From: Aureispira sp963837355
GTDB lineage: Bacteria; Bacteroidota; Bacteroidia; Chitinophagales; Saprospiraceae
Assembly (NCBI GenBank): GCA_963837355.1
Contig: CAWIMY010000003.1
Span: 62,001-126,000 of the forward strand
Length of the DNA stretch: 64,000 bases
Direction: 5' to 3'
Shown here in pieces: positions 26,612 through 35,436 of this stretch. Positions within the stretch are counted from its first letter, which is position 1; each line of letters opens with the position of its first letter. The notes under the pieces were generated by a model. It was not told the DNA's origin. It ran no database searches and saw only the letters and a list, made by a program, of their open reading frames with translations. A program made the position numbers and the translations under genes.

Positions 26612-29600
26612 ATGAGCATCACGAAACCAAAGTTACTGACCGCCCTTCTAGTCTGCGCTGTTTTGGGCATTAGTTGGGCAGGCAAAACCCTTTATCAATC
26701 GGACTTATTTTCTAATAATCCTTTTCTAAAAAAGTTGGCTGCCCAATTGAGTATCTTTCAAGAGACAACTGCCGAAGAACGTGTTTATTTGCATTTTGAT
26801 AAGCATTTGTATGAGCCAGGCGAGGATATTTGGTTTAGCGCCTATGTCCGCGATGCCCATAGCTTTGAGGCCAGTAAGAAAAGTGAAGTGGTTTATGTAG
26901 AATTTTTAAGCCCCAAAGGCAGCATTGAGCAAAGCCTAACGCTCCTTGCGCAAACAGGACAAGCCAAAGGCACTTTCGCCCTCCCTGAGAGCATCAAAGG
27001 TGGCCTTTATACCGTCAAAGCCTATACCAACTGGCAAAAAAATAGCGCGGCCTTTTTTGAGCGGGAGATTACCATTCAAAAACCAGTACTGCCCAACCTC
27101 AATATGCGCCTCAATTTTAATAAGAAAGCCTATGGCGCAGGCGAAACCGTAGAAGCTACGCTGGATTTGAACAGCTTAACCAAAGAGCCCTTGGCGCAAC
27201 ACGCCTTTAACTACGTCATCGCTTTAGAAGGCAATGAAATTGCTAAAAAAAGCGGCCAAACCGATGCCTTGGGAAGAGCCCTAGTCAGTTTTAAACTCCC
27301 AAAAAAATTGGCTACCAATGATGGTTTGCTCAATGTTTTGCTTCAATACAAAGGTCAAACGGAATCCATTTCTAGGAGCATTCCCATTGTACTTGGCAAT
27401 ATTGATGTAGCCTTTTACCCAGAAGGGGGACAATTACTAGAAGGCATTCGTTGTGGAGTAGGTTTCAAGGCACTCAATGAGTTTGGCAAACCCGCCGATA
27501 TAAGCGGCAACATTCTCAATCAGAAAGGCGACATTGTTGCTAGTTTTGAGAGCTACCACCAAGGCATGGGAAAAGTAGATTTCATTCCCAAAGAAGGCGA
27601 GCAATACCACGCCCAACTTACACAACCCAGTAACATTAGCACCACCTATCCCCTACCTGTTGCCCGTAATCAAGGTTTAACGATGCGTGTCAATAATAGA
27701 AGCCGTCAAAAAATCAGTTTGGATGTGTTGGCGGCGACCGAAGGAACCGCCTATGTCGTCGCACAAAGCCGCAACGAGGTGCAATTCACTAGAGAATTAT
27801 CCGTCCAAAAAGGCCTCAACAACCTTTCTATTCCAACCAGTAGCTTTCCGATTGGCATTACACAATTGACTTTATTTAATGACAACCAAGTAGCTGTAGC
27901 GGAGCGATTGGTATTTGTTAACCCCAATAAGCACTTGCAAATCAGCATCAAAACAGACAAAGAGAAGTACTTGCCCCGCGAAAAAGTAAGCCTTACCCTA
28001 GAGGTAAAGGACGAAGATGGCCGCCCCGTTTCAGGCGATTTTTCTTTAGCCGTAGTCGATGATAAATTATTGAACTTTGCCGATGACAAGCAAGGCCATT
28101 TGTTGGCGGCCCTATTGTTGGAGCAAGAACTAACAGGAACAGTGGTCGAGCCTAATTTTTATTTTGATAAAGAAGACGACCCCACCCGCCTAAAGCCTGA
28201 AATCAACCGCCAAGAGGCCTTAGATCACTTGTTGTTAACACAAGGCTGGCGCAAATTTGCTTGGAAGGAAGTGGTTACCAATACCTACAAACGTCCTACG
28301 TTCAAAGGAGAAATGGCCGACATTGCAGGCACCATTGTCGACATCAAAGGCCAACCCGTTGCAGGCATTACCGTTGCCTTATCCGACCAAAACAAAACGG
28401 TTATCACCGATGCACAGGGGCAGTTTATTATCAACGATTGGAATTTGTATGAATCCGTTAATTTGCAAGTGAGCAGCAAAGGGTTTTATCCGATTGTAAA
28501 ACTGTTGAATGACTACCAAGATCAATTAAATTTCACTGTCTACCGTGCTAGGACCATTACAGGTGTGGTGAAAGATCCTAACAATAAAATACTTAAAGGT
28601 GCTACAATATGGGCTAACAATAATTCTACCGCAACGACCGATGCCAAAGGAAAATTTAGCATTACTGTCCCTGAAAACATCCAACAATTGCGTGTTTATT
28701 CTTCAGGCTATGGCAATGTCTATGTTCCCCTAAAAGAATCCAACCAACTAGACGTTACCTTATCAGACGATGTTGTTCTAACAGAAGACTTTGCTAGGAG
28801 TGTGCCTTCGCGTTCCATTAACAGGGCCGTTGCAACTATAGCAGGAGTAGGCGCGCCTGATCGGAAGAACCTTGAGCGTGCTCGAAAAAGAAAGGACAAT
28901 CAAGCTATTCCCCCACCACCCGCCCCAGTTATGGTAGAGGAAGTCGAGGAAATAGAAGAAGCCATGCTAGACGATGCCCCACAAGAGGAATTCTTAGAGC
29001 TGGTTGAGGAGCCTGTTGCTAAAGAAGATCAAAAATTACTAGGAAAAATAGAAGCCGAAAAAATCGAACTCCTAGAAGACGAAGAGGCGGATGAAATAGA
29101 AGCGGATATAGCCTTTGTGCTAGATCGAAAAGAGTTGGAGGTAGCCAAAAAAAGGGAAGCCGCTCCCCGCATTGCGGTAGGTAGTGCCACCCGCTACCAC
29201 CGAGTACGGGAATTCCCAACCGTCAGCTATGCCAATCAAGCGGCTGGCGCGGCGCGAACGGATTTTAGATCTACCGTTTACTGGAATCCTAGTGTTCGGG
29301 TAGAGAAAGGCAGAGCGCAACTAGAATTTTATAACAATGATGCCATTACGCAATTTAGAGTAACGGTAGAAGGCTTTGGAACGCAGGGACAACTTGGCCG
29401 TTTGGAGTATAAGTACTTTACCCAACTGCCCTTTGAAATGTTGAGCAAAGTGCCCAGCGAAGTCTTGACAGGCGATGAATTGACCATCCCGTTGACCATT
29501 ACCAACAACAGCAGCAGCACCCTAAAAGGACAGCTCACCGTTGCCGTTCCGACTCATTTGCGCCTTTTGAAAGAGGCTCCCAAAACGATACAGTTGGACG

Positions 29601-31297
29601 CTGGTGCTAGCAAAACCATTTATTTGCAATGCGTCGTATTAAACCAACCAGCCGAAGGAGATTTAGTAATTACACTAGCCGCTGATGGTCTACAAGATCA
29701 ATTTTCAACAACAATTAATGCGCGGCCTAGAGGATTTCCTGTACAGGGTGTTTTTGCAGGTAACCAAATGAACCAGAGTTTCACCGTTACTATTCAAGAG
29801 GTATTAGAAGGCTCTTTGGTAGCCAAATTACAAGCGTATCCAAGTACCTTGGACGAAGTAATGAAAGGCATGGAAAGCTTGCTAAGAATGCCCAGTGGTT
29901 GTTTTGAGCAAACCTCTAGCTCTAATTATCCCAACTTATTGGTCTTAGATTATTTGAGAGAAACCAACACGGTAAACCCTGAATTAGAAGCCCAAGTAAA
30001 AGGCTATTTAAAAACAGGTTACGCCCGTTTGACAGGCTACGAATCGCCGTCGGGAGGATTTGATTGGTGGGGACGCGATCCTGGCCACGAAGCCTTATCC
30101 GCTTATGGATTAATGGAATTTGTAGATATGAAGCGTGTTTTTTCGGTGAAACAGGCCTTGATTGATCGAACAGCTAAATGGCTGTTGAGTAGAAGAGATG
30201 GCAACGGCGGTTGGACAAAAAACCCCCATGCTCTACACAGTTGGGCAGCTGCCGAAGTTACTGATGCCTATATTGTTTGGGCAATGACCGAAGCAGGCTA
30301 TGGTGATCAAATTAAGCCCGAACTAGATAAGTCTTACCAAGAAGCCATCAAAAGTGAAGACCCTTACCGCATGGCGTTATTGGCCAATGCCTTATTCAAA
30401 GCCAACGATACCCGCGCGCCCAACTTGGTCAAAGAACTGGCTAATTTACAACAGGAAGATGGCAGTTTTGTAGGCTTGAGCAGCTCTGTTACCAACTCAA
30501 CGGGACAATCCTTGATGGTCGAAACCTCTAGTTTAGCGGTATTAGCCATGCTTCAAAGCACTGGTTATAACAAAGCCATTCAACGAGCGTTAAAAGCTAT
30601 TCAAGGCGGTAAAAATCATTACGGCTATGGCTCCACCCAAGGTACGGTACTCGCCTTAAAAGCATTATTGGAACACGCAAAGAGCAGTAAAAAAACAGGC
30701 GAAGCAGGTACTCTATTGGTAGCGGTAGATGGCAAACAAGTGGCGACGGTAGCGTATGTTGCCAACCAAAAAGAAATCAGCCTACCCAATTTGGGCCAAT
30801 TTATCAAAGAAGGAAAGCATAAAATAACGGTTCAATATGCCGACACCAAAACAGCCATGCCTTGGGATTTAGAATTGAGCTACACTACTACCCTACCTCA
30901 AAACTCGTCCAAGTGTCCATTTTCTTTGCAAACGACATTGCCTAAAAAACTCGTCAATATGGGGGAAAACATTCGCCTGACAACGACCTTAACCAACACC
31001 ACGCCCAAAGGCCAACCAATGACGATGGTGATGATTGGGATTCCAGCAGGCTTGTCGGTACAGGCATGGCAATTGAAGGAATTACAAGAGCAAAAAGCCT
31101 TTGATTACTATGAATTGTTTGATGGTTTTGTGGTCTTGCATTACGAACAACTTACGCCCAGCGAAAACAAAACCGTCCACTTGGATTTGAAAGCTGATGT
31201 ACCGGGTAATTATGAAGCCCCTGCTTCTTCGGCCTTCTTATATTATACCAATGAGCACCGAGTTTGGGCAGCGCCAGAACGCTTAGCGATTCGATAA
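26612..31297 (+). CDS. Large alpha-2-macroglobulin family protein with thioester motif
   Basis: A 1561-residue protein from the ATG at 26612; the signal or anchor includes LLTALLVCAVLGISWAGKTL. The MG2 domain (about residues 50-150) has RVYLHFDKHLYEPGEDIWFS. Further MG domains and two carboxypeptidase-regulatory-like repeats (DIAGTIVDIKGQPVAGITVA; ITGVVKDPNNKILKGATIWA) follow. A very acidic Glu-rich linker lies at about 770-850. The A2M bait/MG7 and thioester domains come next, with SGCFEQTSSSNYPN (Cys1097-x-Glu-Gln1100) and an alpha-alpha toroid (RDGNGGWTKNPHALHSW). The C-terminus is a receptor-binding-like beta domain. Bacterial A2Ms trap or sense proteases at the cell envelope via a Cys-Gln thioester. 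The commonly associated pbpC gene is absent here. Confidence 0.93.
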   Translation: MSITKPKLLTALLVCAVLGISWAGKTLYQSDLFSNNPFLKKLAAQLSIFQETTAEERVYLHFDKHLYEPGEDIWFSAYVRDAHSFEASKKSEVVYVEFLSPKGSIEQSLTLLAQTGQAKGTFALPESIKGGLYTVKAYTNWQKNSAAFFEREITIQKPVLPNLNMRLNFNKKAYGAGETVEATLDLNSLTKEPLAQHAFNYVIALEGNEIAKKSGQTDALGRALVSFKLPKKLATNDGLLNVLLQYKGQTESISRSIPIVLGNIDVAFYPEGGQLLEGIRCGVGFKALNEFGKPADISGNILNQKGDIVASFESYHQGMGKVDFIPKEGEQYHAQLTQPSNISTTYPLPVARNQGLTMRVNNRSRQKISLDVLAATEGTAYVVAQSRNEVQFTRELSVQKGLNNLSIPTSSFPIGITQLTLFNDNQVAVAERLVFVNPNKHLQISIKTDKEKYLPREKVSLTLEVKDEDGRPVSGDFSLAVVDDKLLNFADDKQGHLLAALLLEQELTGTVVEPNFYFDKEDDPTRLKPEINRQEALDHLLLTQGWRKFAWKEVVTNTYKRPTFKGEMADIAGTIVDIKGQPVAGITVALSDQNKTVITDAQGQFIINDWNLYESVNLQVSSKGFYPIVKLLNDYQDQLNFTVYRARTITGVVKDPNNKILKGATIWANNNSTATTDAKGKFSITVPENIQQLRVYSSGYGNVYVPLKESNQLDVTLSDDVVLTEDFARSVPSRSINRAVATIAGVGAPDRKNLERARKRKDNQAIPPPPAPVMVEEVEEIEEAMLDDAPQEEFLELVEEPVAKEDQKLLGKIEAEKIELLEDEEADEIEADIAFVLDRKELEVAKKREAAPRIAVGSATRYHRVREFPTVSYANQAAGAARTDFRSTVYWNPSVRVEKGRAQLEFYNNDAITQFRVTVEGFGTQGQLGRLEYKYFTQLPFEMLSKVPSEVLTGDELTIPLTITNNSSSTLKGQLTVAVPTHLRLLKEAPKTIQLDAGASKTIYLQCVVLNQPAEGDLVITLAADGLQDQFSTTINARPRGFPVQGVFAGNQMNQSFTVTIQEVLEGSLVAKLQAYPSTLDEVMKGMESLLRMPSGCFEQTSSSNYPNLLVLDYLRETNTVNPELEAQVKGYLKTGYARLTGYESPSGGFDWWGRDPGHEALSAYGLMEFVDMKRVFSVKQALIDRTAKWLLSRRDGNGGWTKNPHALHSWAAAEVTDAYIVWAMTEAGYGDQIKPELDKSYQEAIKSEDPYRMALLANALFKANDTRAPNLVKELANLQQEDGSFVGLSSSVTNSTGQSLMVETSSLAVLAMLQSTGYNKAIQRALKAIQGGKNHYGYGSTQGTVLALKALLEHAKSSKKTGEAGTLLVAVDGKQVATVAYVANQKEISLPNLGQFIKEGKHKITVQYADTKTAMPWDLELSYTTTLPQNSSKCPFSLQTTLPKKLVNMGENIRLTTTLTNTTPKGQPMTMVMIGIPAGLSVQAWQLKELQEQKAFDYYELFDGFVVLHYEQLTPSENKTVHLDLKADVPGNYEAPASSAFLYYTNEHRVWAAPERLAIR

Positions 31298-31316
31298 ACA
31301 GACGTGTTATCACTGT

Positions 31317-31359
31317 AATAAAAATGCCTGCTGGTCTTGGACTAGTGGGCATTTTTATT
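31317..31359 (+). terminator. Intrinsic terminator of the alpha-2-macroglobulin gene
   Basis: A 12-bp perfect stem (AATAAAAATGCC with GGCATTTTTATT) and a 19-base loop that can pair further, 19 bp after the stop. Its A/T-rich ends make it usable in both directions. Its right arm overlaps the -33 element of the next promoter. Confidence 0.8.
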
Positions 31360-31388
31360 GGTCAACTAGTGGTGGTGGTTTATCTTTA
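31358..31388 (+). promoter_or_regulatory. Bacteroidota-type promoter for the esterase gene
   Basis: TTG (31358-31360), exactly 20 bp, then TATCTTTA (31381-31388), close to the TTTG-N19-21-TAnnTTTG consensus. Transcription would start about 40 bp before the ATG at 31437. Confidence 0.65.
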
Positions 31389-31436
31389 GAACGTCTTTGT
31401 TTATCTATAAAAATTTACACAGAAAACTTTAATTTT

Positions 31437-31943
31437 ATGCCTACCATTCTCTTTTCCCACGGTCAAGAAAGCAGCCCTAAAAGCACTAAAATTCAATACT
31501 TGGCAGCCATTGCGCAAAATTTGGGCTGGACAACACATGCCTTAGATTATACTACTTGTAGTGATGCCGAAGCGCGTGTCGCCCTGCTCCGAACAACAAT
31601 GCAACAACTTCCTGATGAACGCCTTGTGTTGGTAGGATCGAGTATGGGGGGCTATGTCGCCACAGTACTCGCCAGCGAGCGCGCCATTGCAGGCTTGTTT
31701 TTGATGGCTCCTGCCCTTTATTTGCCACGTTATGCCCAACAAACCTATGTGCCCAAAACATCCCACATCACGGTAGTACACGGCTGGCAAGATGCCGTAA
31801 TTTCGTATGAGAATACGTTGCGCTTTGGACAAGCCACACAAAGTAATATACATTTGGTAGCTGATGACCACCGTTTGGCTCAGTCACAAACCTTACTAGA
31901 ACAGCTGTTTGTCCATTTTTTAAGCGCTTTAAAATTGTCTTAA
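31437..31943 (+). CDS. Small YqiA/YcfP-like alpha/beta-hydrolase (esterase)
   Basis: A 168-residue compact alpha/beta-hydrolase. It begins MPTILFSHGQESSPKSTKIQ. The nucleophile elbow is LVGSSMGGYVATVLASE (Ser about residue 69), the acid is in HGWQDAVIS and the His is in VADDHRLAQ, completing a plausible Ser-Asp-His triad. Size and the N-terminal SHG start match the YqiA/YcfP-type esterases, whose substrates are unknown. It has its own promoter and is followed 69 bp later by an SDR gene. Confidence 0.82.
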   Translation: MPTILFSHGQESSPKSTKIQYLAAIAQNLGWTTHALDYTTCSDAEARVALLRTTMQQLPDERLVLVGSSMGGYVATVLASERAIAGLFLMAPALYLPRYAQQTYVPKTSHITVVHGWQDAVISYENTLRFGQATQSNIHLVADDHRLAQSQTLLEQLFVHFLSALKLS

Positions 31944-32012
31944 TCTCTAAACAATACCTCTGTTTTAACTATTTAATGAGTGAAAAATATTCGTTCAACA
32001 TAAATAGTCAAC

Positions 32013-32768
32013 ATGAAAAATTTAAAAGGAAAAGTGGTCGTCATTACTGGCGGTGCTTCTGGATTAGGTGCAGCAATGGCCAAACGATTTGACAAAGAAG
32101 GAGCCAGCGTTGTTATTGCCGATATTGACGATAAAGCAGGCAAAAAATTAGCAAAAAGCTTAAAAGATGGTCTCTACTTTACATGTGATGTCACCGATCC
32201 CAAAAGCGTTGAAAAACTACTCCAAAAAACGGTCAAGAAAAAAGGCAGTTTAGACGTTTTGGTCAACAATGCGGGCATTGATGGCAAACAAGCGCCCACT
32301 CACAAAAGCACTTTAGAAAATTGGCAAAAGGTGATTGACATCAACCTCAACGGAGCTTATTACGGGATGAAATACGGCTTGGCCATCATGCAAGAACAAG
32401 GCAGTGGTGTTATCATTAACACCTCTTCCACGGCGGGGTTAGTAGGTTTTGAAAACATTCCTCCTTATTCGGCAGCCAAAGCAGGCGTTATTCAACTAAG
32501 CAAAGCGGCGGCCATAGAATATGCCGACAAGGGTATTCGAATCAACTGTGTCTGTCCCAGTGTGGTCAAAACTGCTTTAGTAGAACATTTTATTGAAGAA
32601 TCAGAAGATCCAGAAGCAAGAGAAAAAGAATTTAGCGAACTCAACCCCTTACCTGGTTGGATTCAGCCAGAAGATGTTGCTGCCGCTGTGGCCTTTTTGG
32701 CAAGTGATGACGCACGTTATATTACAGGAGTGGCACTGCCTATTGATGGTGGTTACACCGCTCAATAA
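32013..32768 (+). CDS. Short-chain dehydrogenase/reductase (SDR) family oxidoreductase
   Basis: A 251-residue classical SDR. The NAD(P)-binding loop is VVITGGASGLGAAMAKRF and the acidic residue after beta-2 (VVIADIDDKAG) suggests NAD(H). Also present are CDVTD, VLVNNAGIDG, the catalytic Ser (INTSSTAG) and the Tyr-xxx-Lys pair (PPYSAAKAG), and a C-terminal ARYITGVALPIDGGYTAQ. It is a cytoplasmic NAD-dependent oxidoreductase of unknown substrate. The gene ends at a strong terminator before the effector region. Confidence 0.92.
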   Translation: MKNLKGKVVVITGGASGLGAAMAKRFDKEGASVVIADIDDKAGKKLAKSLKDGLYFTCDVTDPKSVEKLLQKTVKKKGSLDVLVNNAGIDGKQAPTHKSTLENWQKVIDINLNGAYYGMKYGLAIMQEQGSGVIINTSSTAGLVGFENIPPYSAAKAGVIQLSKAAAIEYADKGIRINCVCPSVVKTALVEHFIEESEDPEAREKEFSELNPLPGWIQPEDVAAAVAFLASDDARYITGVALPIDGGYTAQ

Positions 32769-32782
32769 ATTAGCGTTTGCCT

Positions 32783-32822
32783 ACAATGCCGCCCTGAGTA
32801 CCCTTAGGGCAGCATTGTTTTA
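32783..32822 (+). terminator. Intrinsic terminator of the SDR gene
   Basis: Arms ACAATGCcGCCCT and AGGGCaGCATTGT (one mismatch), a 10-base loop, then TTTTAA. It lies 15 bp after the SDR stop and isolates the following effector gene. Confidence 0.8.
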
Positions 32823-32854
32823 AGCGCTTTTATCGGCACCGTTCCGTTTTGCAC

Positions 32855-32885
32855 TTGCATTCCTCCTGATAATAGTGTAACTTTA
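32855..32885 (+). promoter_or_regulatory. Bacteroidota-type promoter for the first DUF4157-like effector
   Basis: TTG (32855-32857), 20 bp, then TAACTTTA (32878-32885), 28 bp before the ATG at 32913. It has the same geometry as the promoter of the second effector. Confidence 0.6.
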
Positions 32886-32912
32886 TTCTATTATAAACCT
32901 ATTCAGCCCTAT

Positions 32913-34721
32913 ATGGAGGAACAAGAACTACAACGCCAACAAGAGCGACAGACACTTAACTACCAAGAAAACCGTTCTAGCCAATCTGTAGAGCAGCCGA
33001 TTACTGACAACAGCGAAATGGCAGAACAGGGACGACAACTTAAAAAATTGTCCGAAAATAGTCCACAAGCCCAACAAGGAGCACGGCTCAAAGAAGTCGC
33101 TTCCCAAAAAGCAGAAGCAAGCGCGCCAACTCCTAAAAACAACGATACGGGTATTCCTGATCTGCTCAAGAAACTGCTAGAAGCGGTCTCTGGTGTTTCC
33201 TTAGATGCCGTTTGTGTGCATTACAATTCTGAAGAAGCACAAACCCGTGAAGTAGAGGCCTACACTGAAGGCTTGGATATTTATCTCGCCCCTGGTGGCG
33301 AAAAGCACTTGGAACGAGAAATATGGGTTGCTATTCGCCATATTCGACAAGTAGAAAGCAATAAAAAACAAGGTCAAACAGTACAGACTACCTCCGACCG
33401 TTCTAGCGCGACCGAACAAAATACGCCCACCGTTGACCCAACGCCTGTAGATACTAATGTACTCCAAACGCCTCCTATCATACAAGATCAACCCAAGGAG
33501 GTAGAAACACCTGTCACAGAGACATCCACGGAGCAAGACAAATTACCCAAAGAACAAGTAAAAGAACCCAAAAAGGAAAGCGCCCCTGACCCACATCAAA
33601 CAACGGTCGAGGAACAAAAATATGGGATCATAGAGACTACTGATAAAGTGGTAGATGAACGTTGCGTGGCATTTGAGGAAGGTTTAGCCAAACAAAAAAC
33701 AGCAACCGACTTAATCCAATACGTTCAAACTACAGGAGATGATTTGTGGACGTATACCACCCAACAATTACAAGCCTCTAAGAAAAACGAGCAGGACAAG
33801 GACAATTGGAACGACCGTGCCCTGTATAGAGCCCGCTTAAAAATGCGCATTGCCCTCAAAAAAAGTAAAAACACGCTCTTGGTAGGAGAAAACAATACCT
33901 TGCTTCCCCAATTGATCGAACAATTAGAACAGCATTCTAGAGGTCTCAGCAGTGCAGTTTTCCCCAAAGATGCCGCCAAGAAAATTCTGATCTCAGGCTT
34001 TGATCCTTTTCAAGGAGGGCAAACCAATTCTTCAGGGGTGGTCGCCATGTATTTTGATGGCAAAGTCGTCGGCAATGCTACAATTCAGAGTGGGGTTTTT
34101 CCTGTTCGTTATGAGGATTTCAACAACGGAATGGTCGAGGGCTTTTTTGGAACAAAAATGAGTGAAGTAGATGCCATTATCACCGTCAGCCAGACCAGTT
34201 ATTCTAATTATATTGACATTGATCGCTTTTCCGCTAATGTGCGGGGCGGTGGTCTAGATAATAATAACGTTAGCGAAACAGGGGAAATTAGTAAGGAGAA
34301 AGAAGCCGATAATTTTTATGAATCTTCGCTGCCGCAAGAAGAAATGTTGGCGGGTGACCACAAAAATGGCAACCAACAGAAATACTTTTATCGCCAAAAT
34401 TGGGCAACGGAGGAAAATCAAACCAATAAACGAAAATACCCCAACCAAAATTCGGGCAACGAATGGAATTCCGACCAACCAGTAGGCAGCTTAGAAGACA
34501 TCAATAACGAAGGAACACCTGACTATGGCTCTAGCGGCGATTATTTGTCCAACGAAATCCATTACCGTGTTTCTAAATTACGCACCGAAAATAAAACATC
34601 CAAAGATATGCCACAAGGACACTTACACATCAAGAATGTAACAGACAAGAAAACATTTATGAAGGATATGGAAACCTTAATTGGACGGGTTGTGACGACC
34701 TTGGATAAAAAGAAAAAATAA
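32913..34721 (+). CDS. DUF4157/eCIS-core-like protein with pyroglutamyl-peptidase-like C-terminal domain
   Basis: A 602-residue protein with no signal peptide. Residues about 33-150 resemble DUF4157: SEMAEQGRQLKKLSENSPQA, TGIPDLLKKLLEAVSGVSLD, VCVHYNS and APGGEKHLEREIW. The His-Glu zinc motif of the family is degenerate. A Pro/Thr/Glu-rich linker spans about 150-240. From residue 356, KKILISGFDPFQGGQTNSSG opens a pyroglutamyl peptidase I-like fold. Where that family has Glu, Cys and His, this protein has Asp437 (IDIDRFSANV), Ser546 (SGDYLSNEIHYRV) and His572 (QGHLHIKNV). DUF4157 proteins are known as cargo of extracellular contractile injection systems, so this is a candidate injected effector. 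Catalysis is uncertain. One base separates its stop from the next gene. Confidence 0.75.
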   Translation: MEEQELQRQQERQTLNYQENRSSQSVEQPITDNSEMAEQGRQLKKLSENSPQAQQGARLKEVASQKAEASAPTPKNNDTGIPDLLKKLLEAVSGVSLDAVCVHYNSEEAQTREVEAYTEGLDIYLAPGGEKHLEREIWVAIRHIRQVESNKKQGQTVQTTSDRSSATEQNTPTVDPTPVDTNVLQTPPIIQDQPKEVETPVTETSTEQDKLPKEQVKEPKKESAPDPHQTTVEEQKYGIIETTDKVVDERCVAFEEGLAKQKTATDLIQYVQTTGDDLWTYTTQQLQASKKNEQDKDNWNDRALYRARLKMRIALKKSKNTLLVGENNTLLPQLIEQLEQHSRGLSSAVFPKDAAKKILISGFDPFQGGQTNSSGVVAMYFDGKVVGNATIQSGVFPVRYEDFNNGMVEGFFGTKMSEVDAIITVSQTSYSNYIDIDRFSANVRGGGLDNNNVSETGEISKEKEADNFYESSLPQEEMLAGDHKNGNQQKYFYRQNWATEENQTNKRKYPNQNSGNEWNSDQPVGSLEDINNEGTPDYGSSGDYLSNEIHYRVSKLRTENKTSKDMPQGHLHIKNVTDKKTFMKDMETLIGRVVTTLDKKKK

Positions 34722-34722
34722 G

Positions 34723-35412
34723 ATGCCCTCACTGCTCTATACTTGGCTCTGTTGCTGTTTCGGATTACTCTGGACTAGCACTAGCTATGCCCAAGATAGC
34801 CCTTGCCACTGCTTGCGCTTTGGGTTAGAATTTTATGACGGAGCAATGGACTTGCATTTTGTCGCCGATTCTACCCTTATCACTAAGAAGGGAGAAAAAA
34901 AGCGGTTGTATCGAGAGCAAAACTATGGGCATTTAATGGCTTTGGTTAGCCTAACAACTAGCCCTAAAAAGAGCTGTCCAACAGTTAGCTATTCTACAAT
35001 GAATGCGGAAGGCAGTTCCGATATTGTTGTTTATGCCGAGTGGGCGTATGATTTTGAGAAGGCCGAGCAGCGCTTGCAGGCGTTCTCAAAAAATAACCGT
35101 CAAGCAGTGCGCCCCTTGAATCGCTTTGATTTTTTGCCGCCCATGAATAATACGATTGAAGTACACGTGCAACTTTTTCCTGTTTACAAAGCGCAATTTC
35201 CCTTGACAGAAGAAGCCATCACGATGGAAGTAGCCTTGCTTATTCCTGCCCATCCTTTTTATTCTGATTGGAACCCCGCCTCCCCCTTTCACCAGCGATT
35301 GCCTAGCCTTCGCAGCAAATTGGCCTATTTAGAAGGCTACAATTGGACGGTAAAGGTACAAAATGGCACCACGGTTACACAGCAACTCACCCCGCGTTCT
35401 AATAAAAAATAA
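34723..35412 (+). CDS. Secreted protein of unknown function in the effector cluster
   Basis: A 229-residue protein with a signal peptide (LLYTWLCCCFGLLWTSTSYA, cleavage before QDSPCHC). The mature part has four Cys residues early on (CHCL, and one before PTVSY) and mixed beta-type sequence (TIEVHVQLFPVYKAQFPLTE). No family was recognised. It starts one base after the stop of the pyroglutamyl-peptidase-like effector, so translation is probably coupled. Its position and export suggest a periplasmic partner or immunity factor for that effector; this is inference only. Confidence 0.65.
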   Translation: MPSLLYTWLCCCFGLLWTSTSYAQDSPCHCLRFGLEFYDGAMDLHFVADSTLITKKGEKKRLYREQNYGHLMALVSLTTSPKKSCPTVSYSTMNAEGSSDIVVYAEWAYDFEKAEQRLQAFSKNNRQAVRPLNRFDFLPPMNNTIEVHVQLFPVYKAQFPLTEEAITMEVALLIPAHPFYSDWNPASPFHQRLPSLRSKLAYLEGYNWTVKVQNGTTVTQQLTPRSNKK

Positions 35413-35436
35413 TCCCCTGCTCCAACCCTATCCTCT

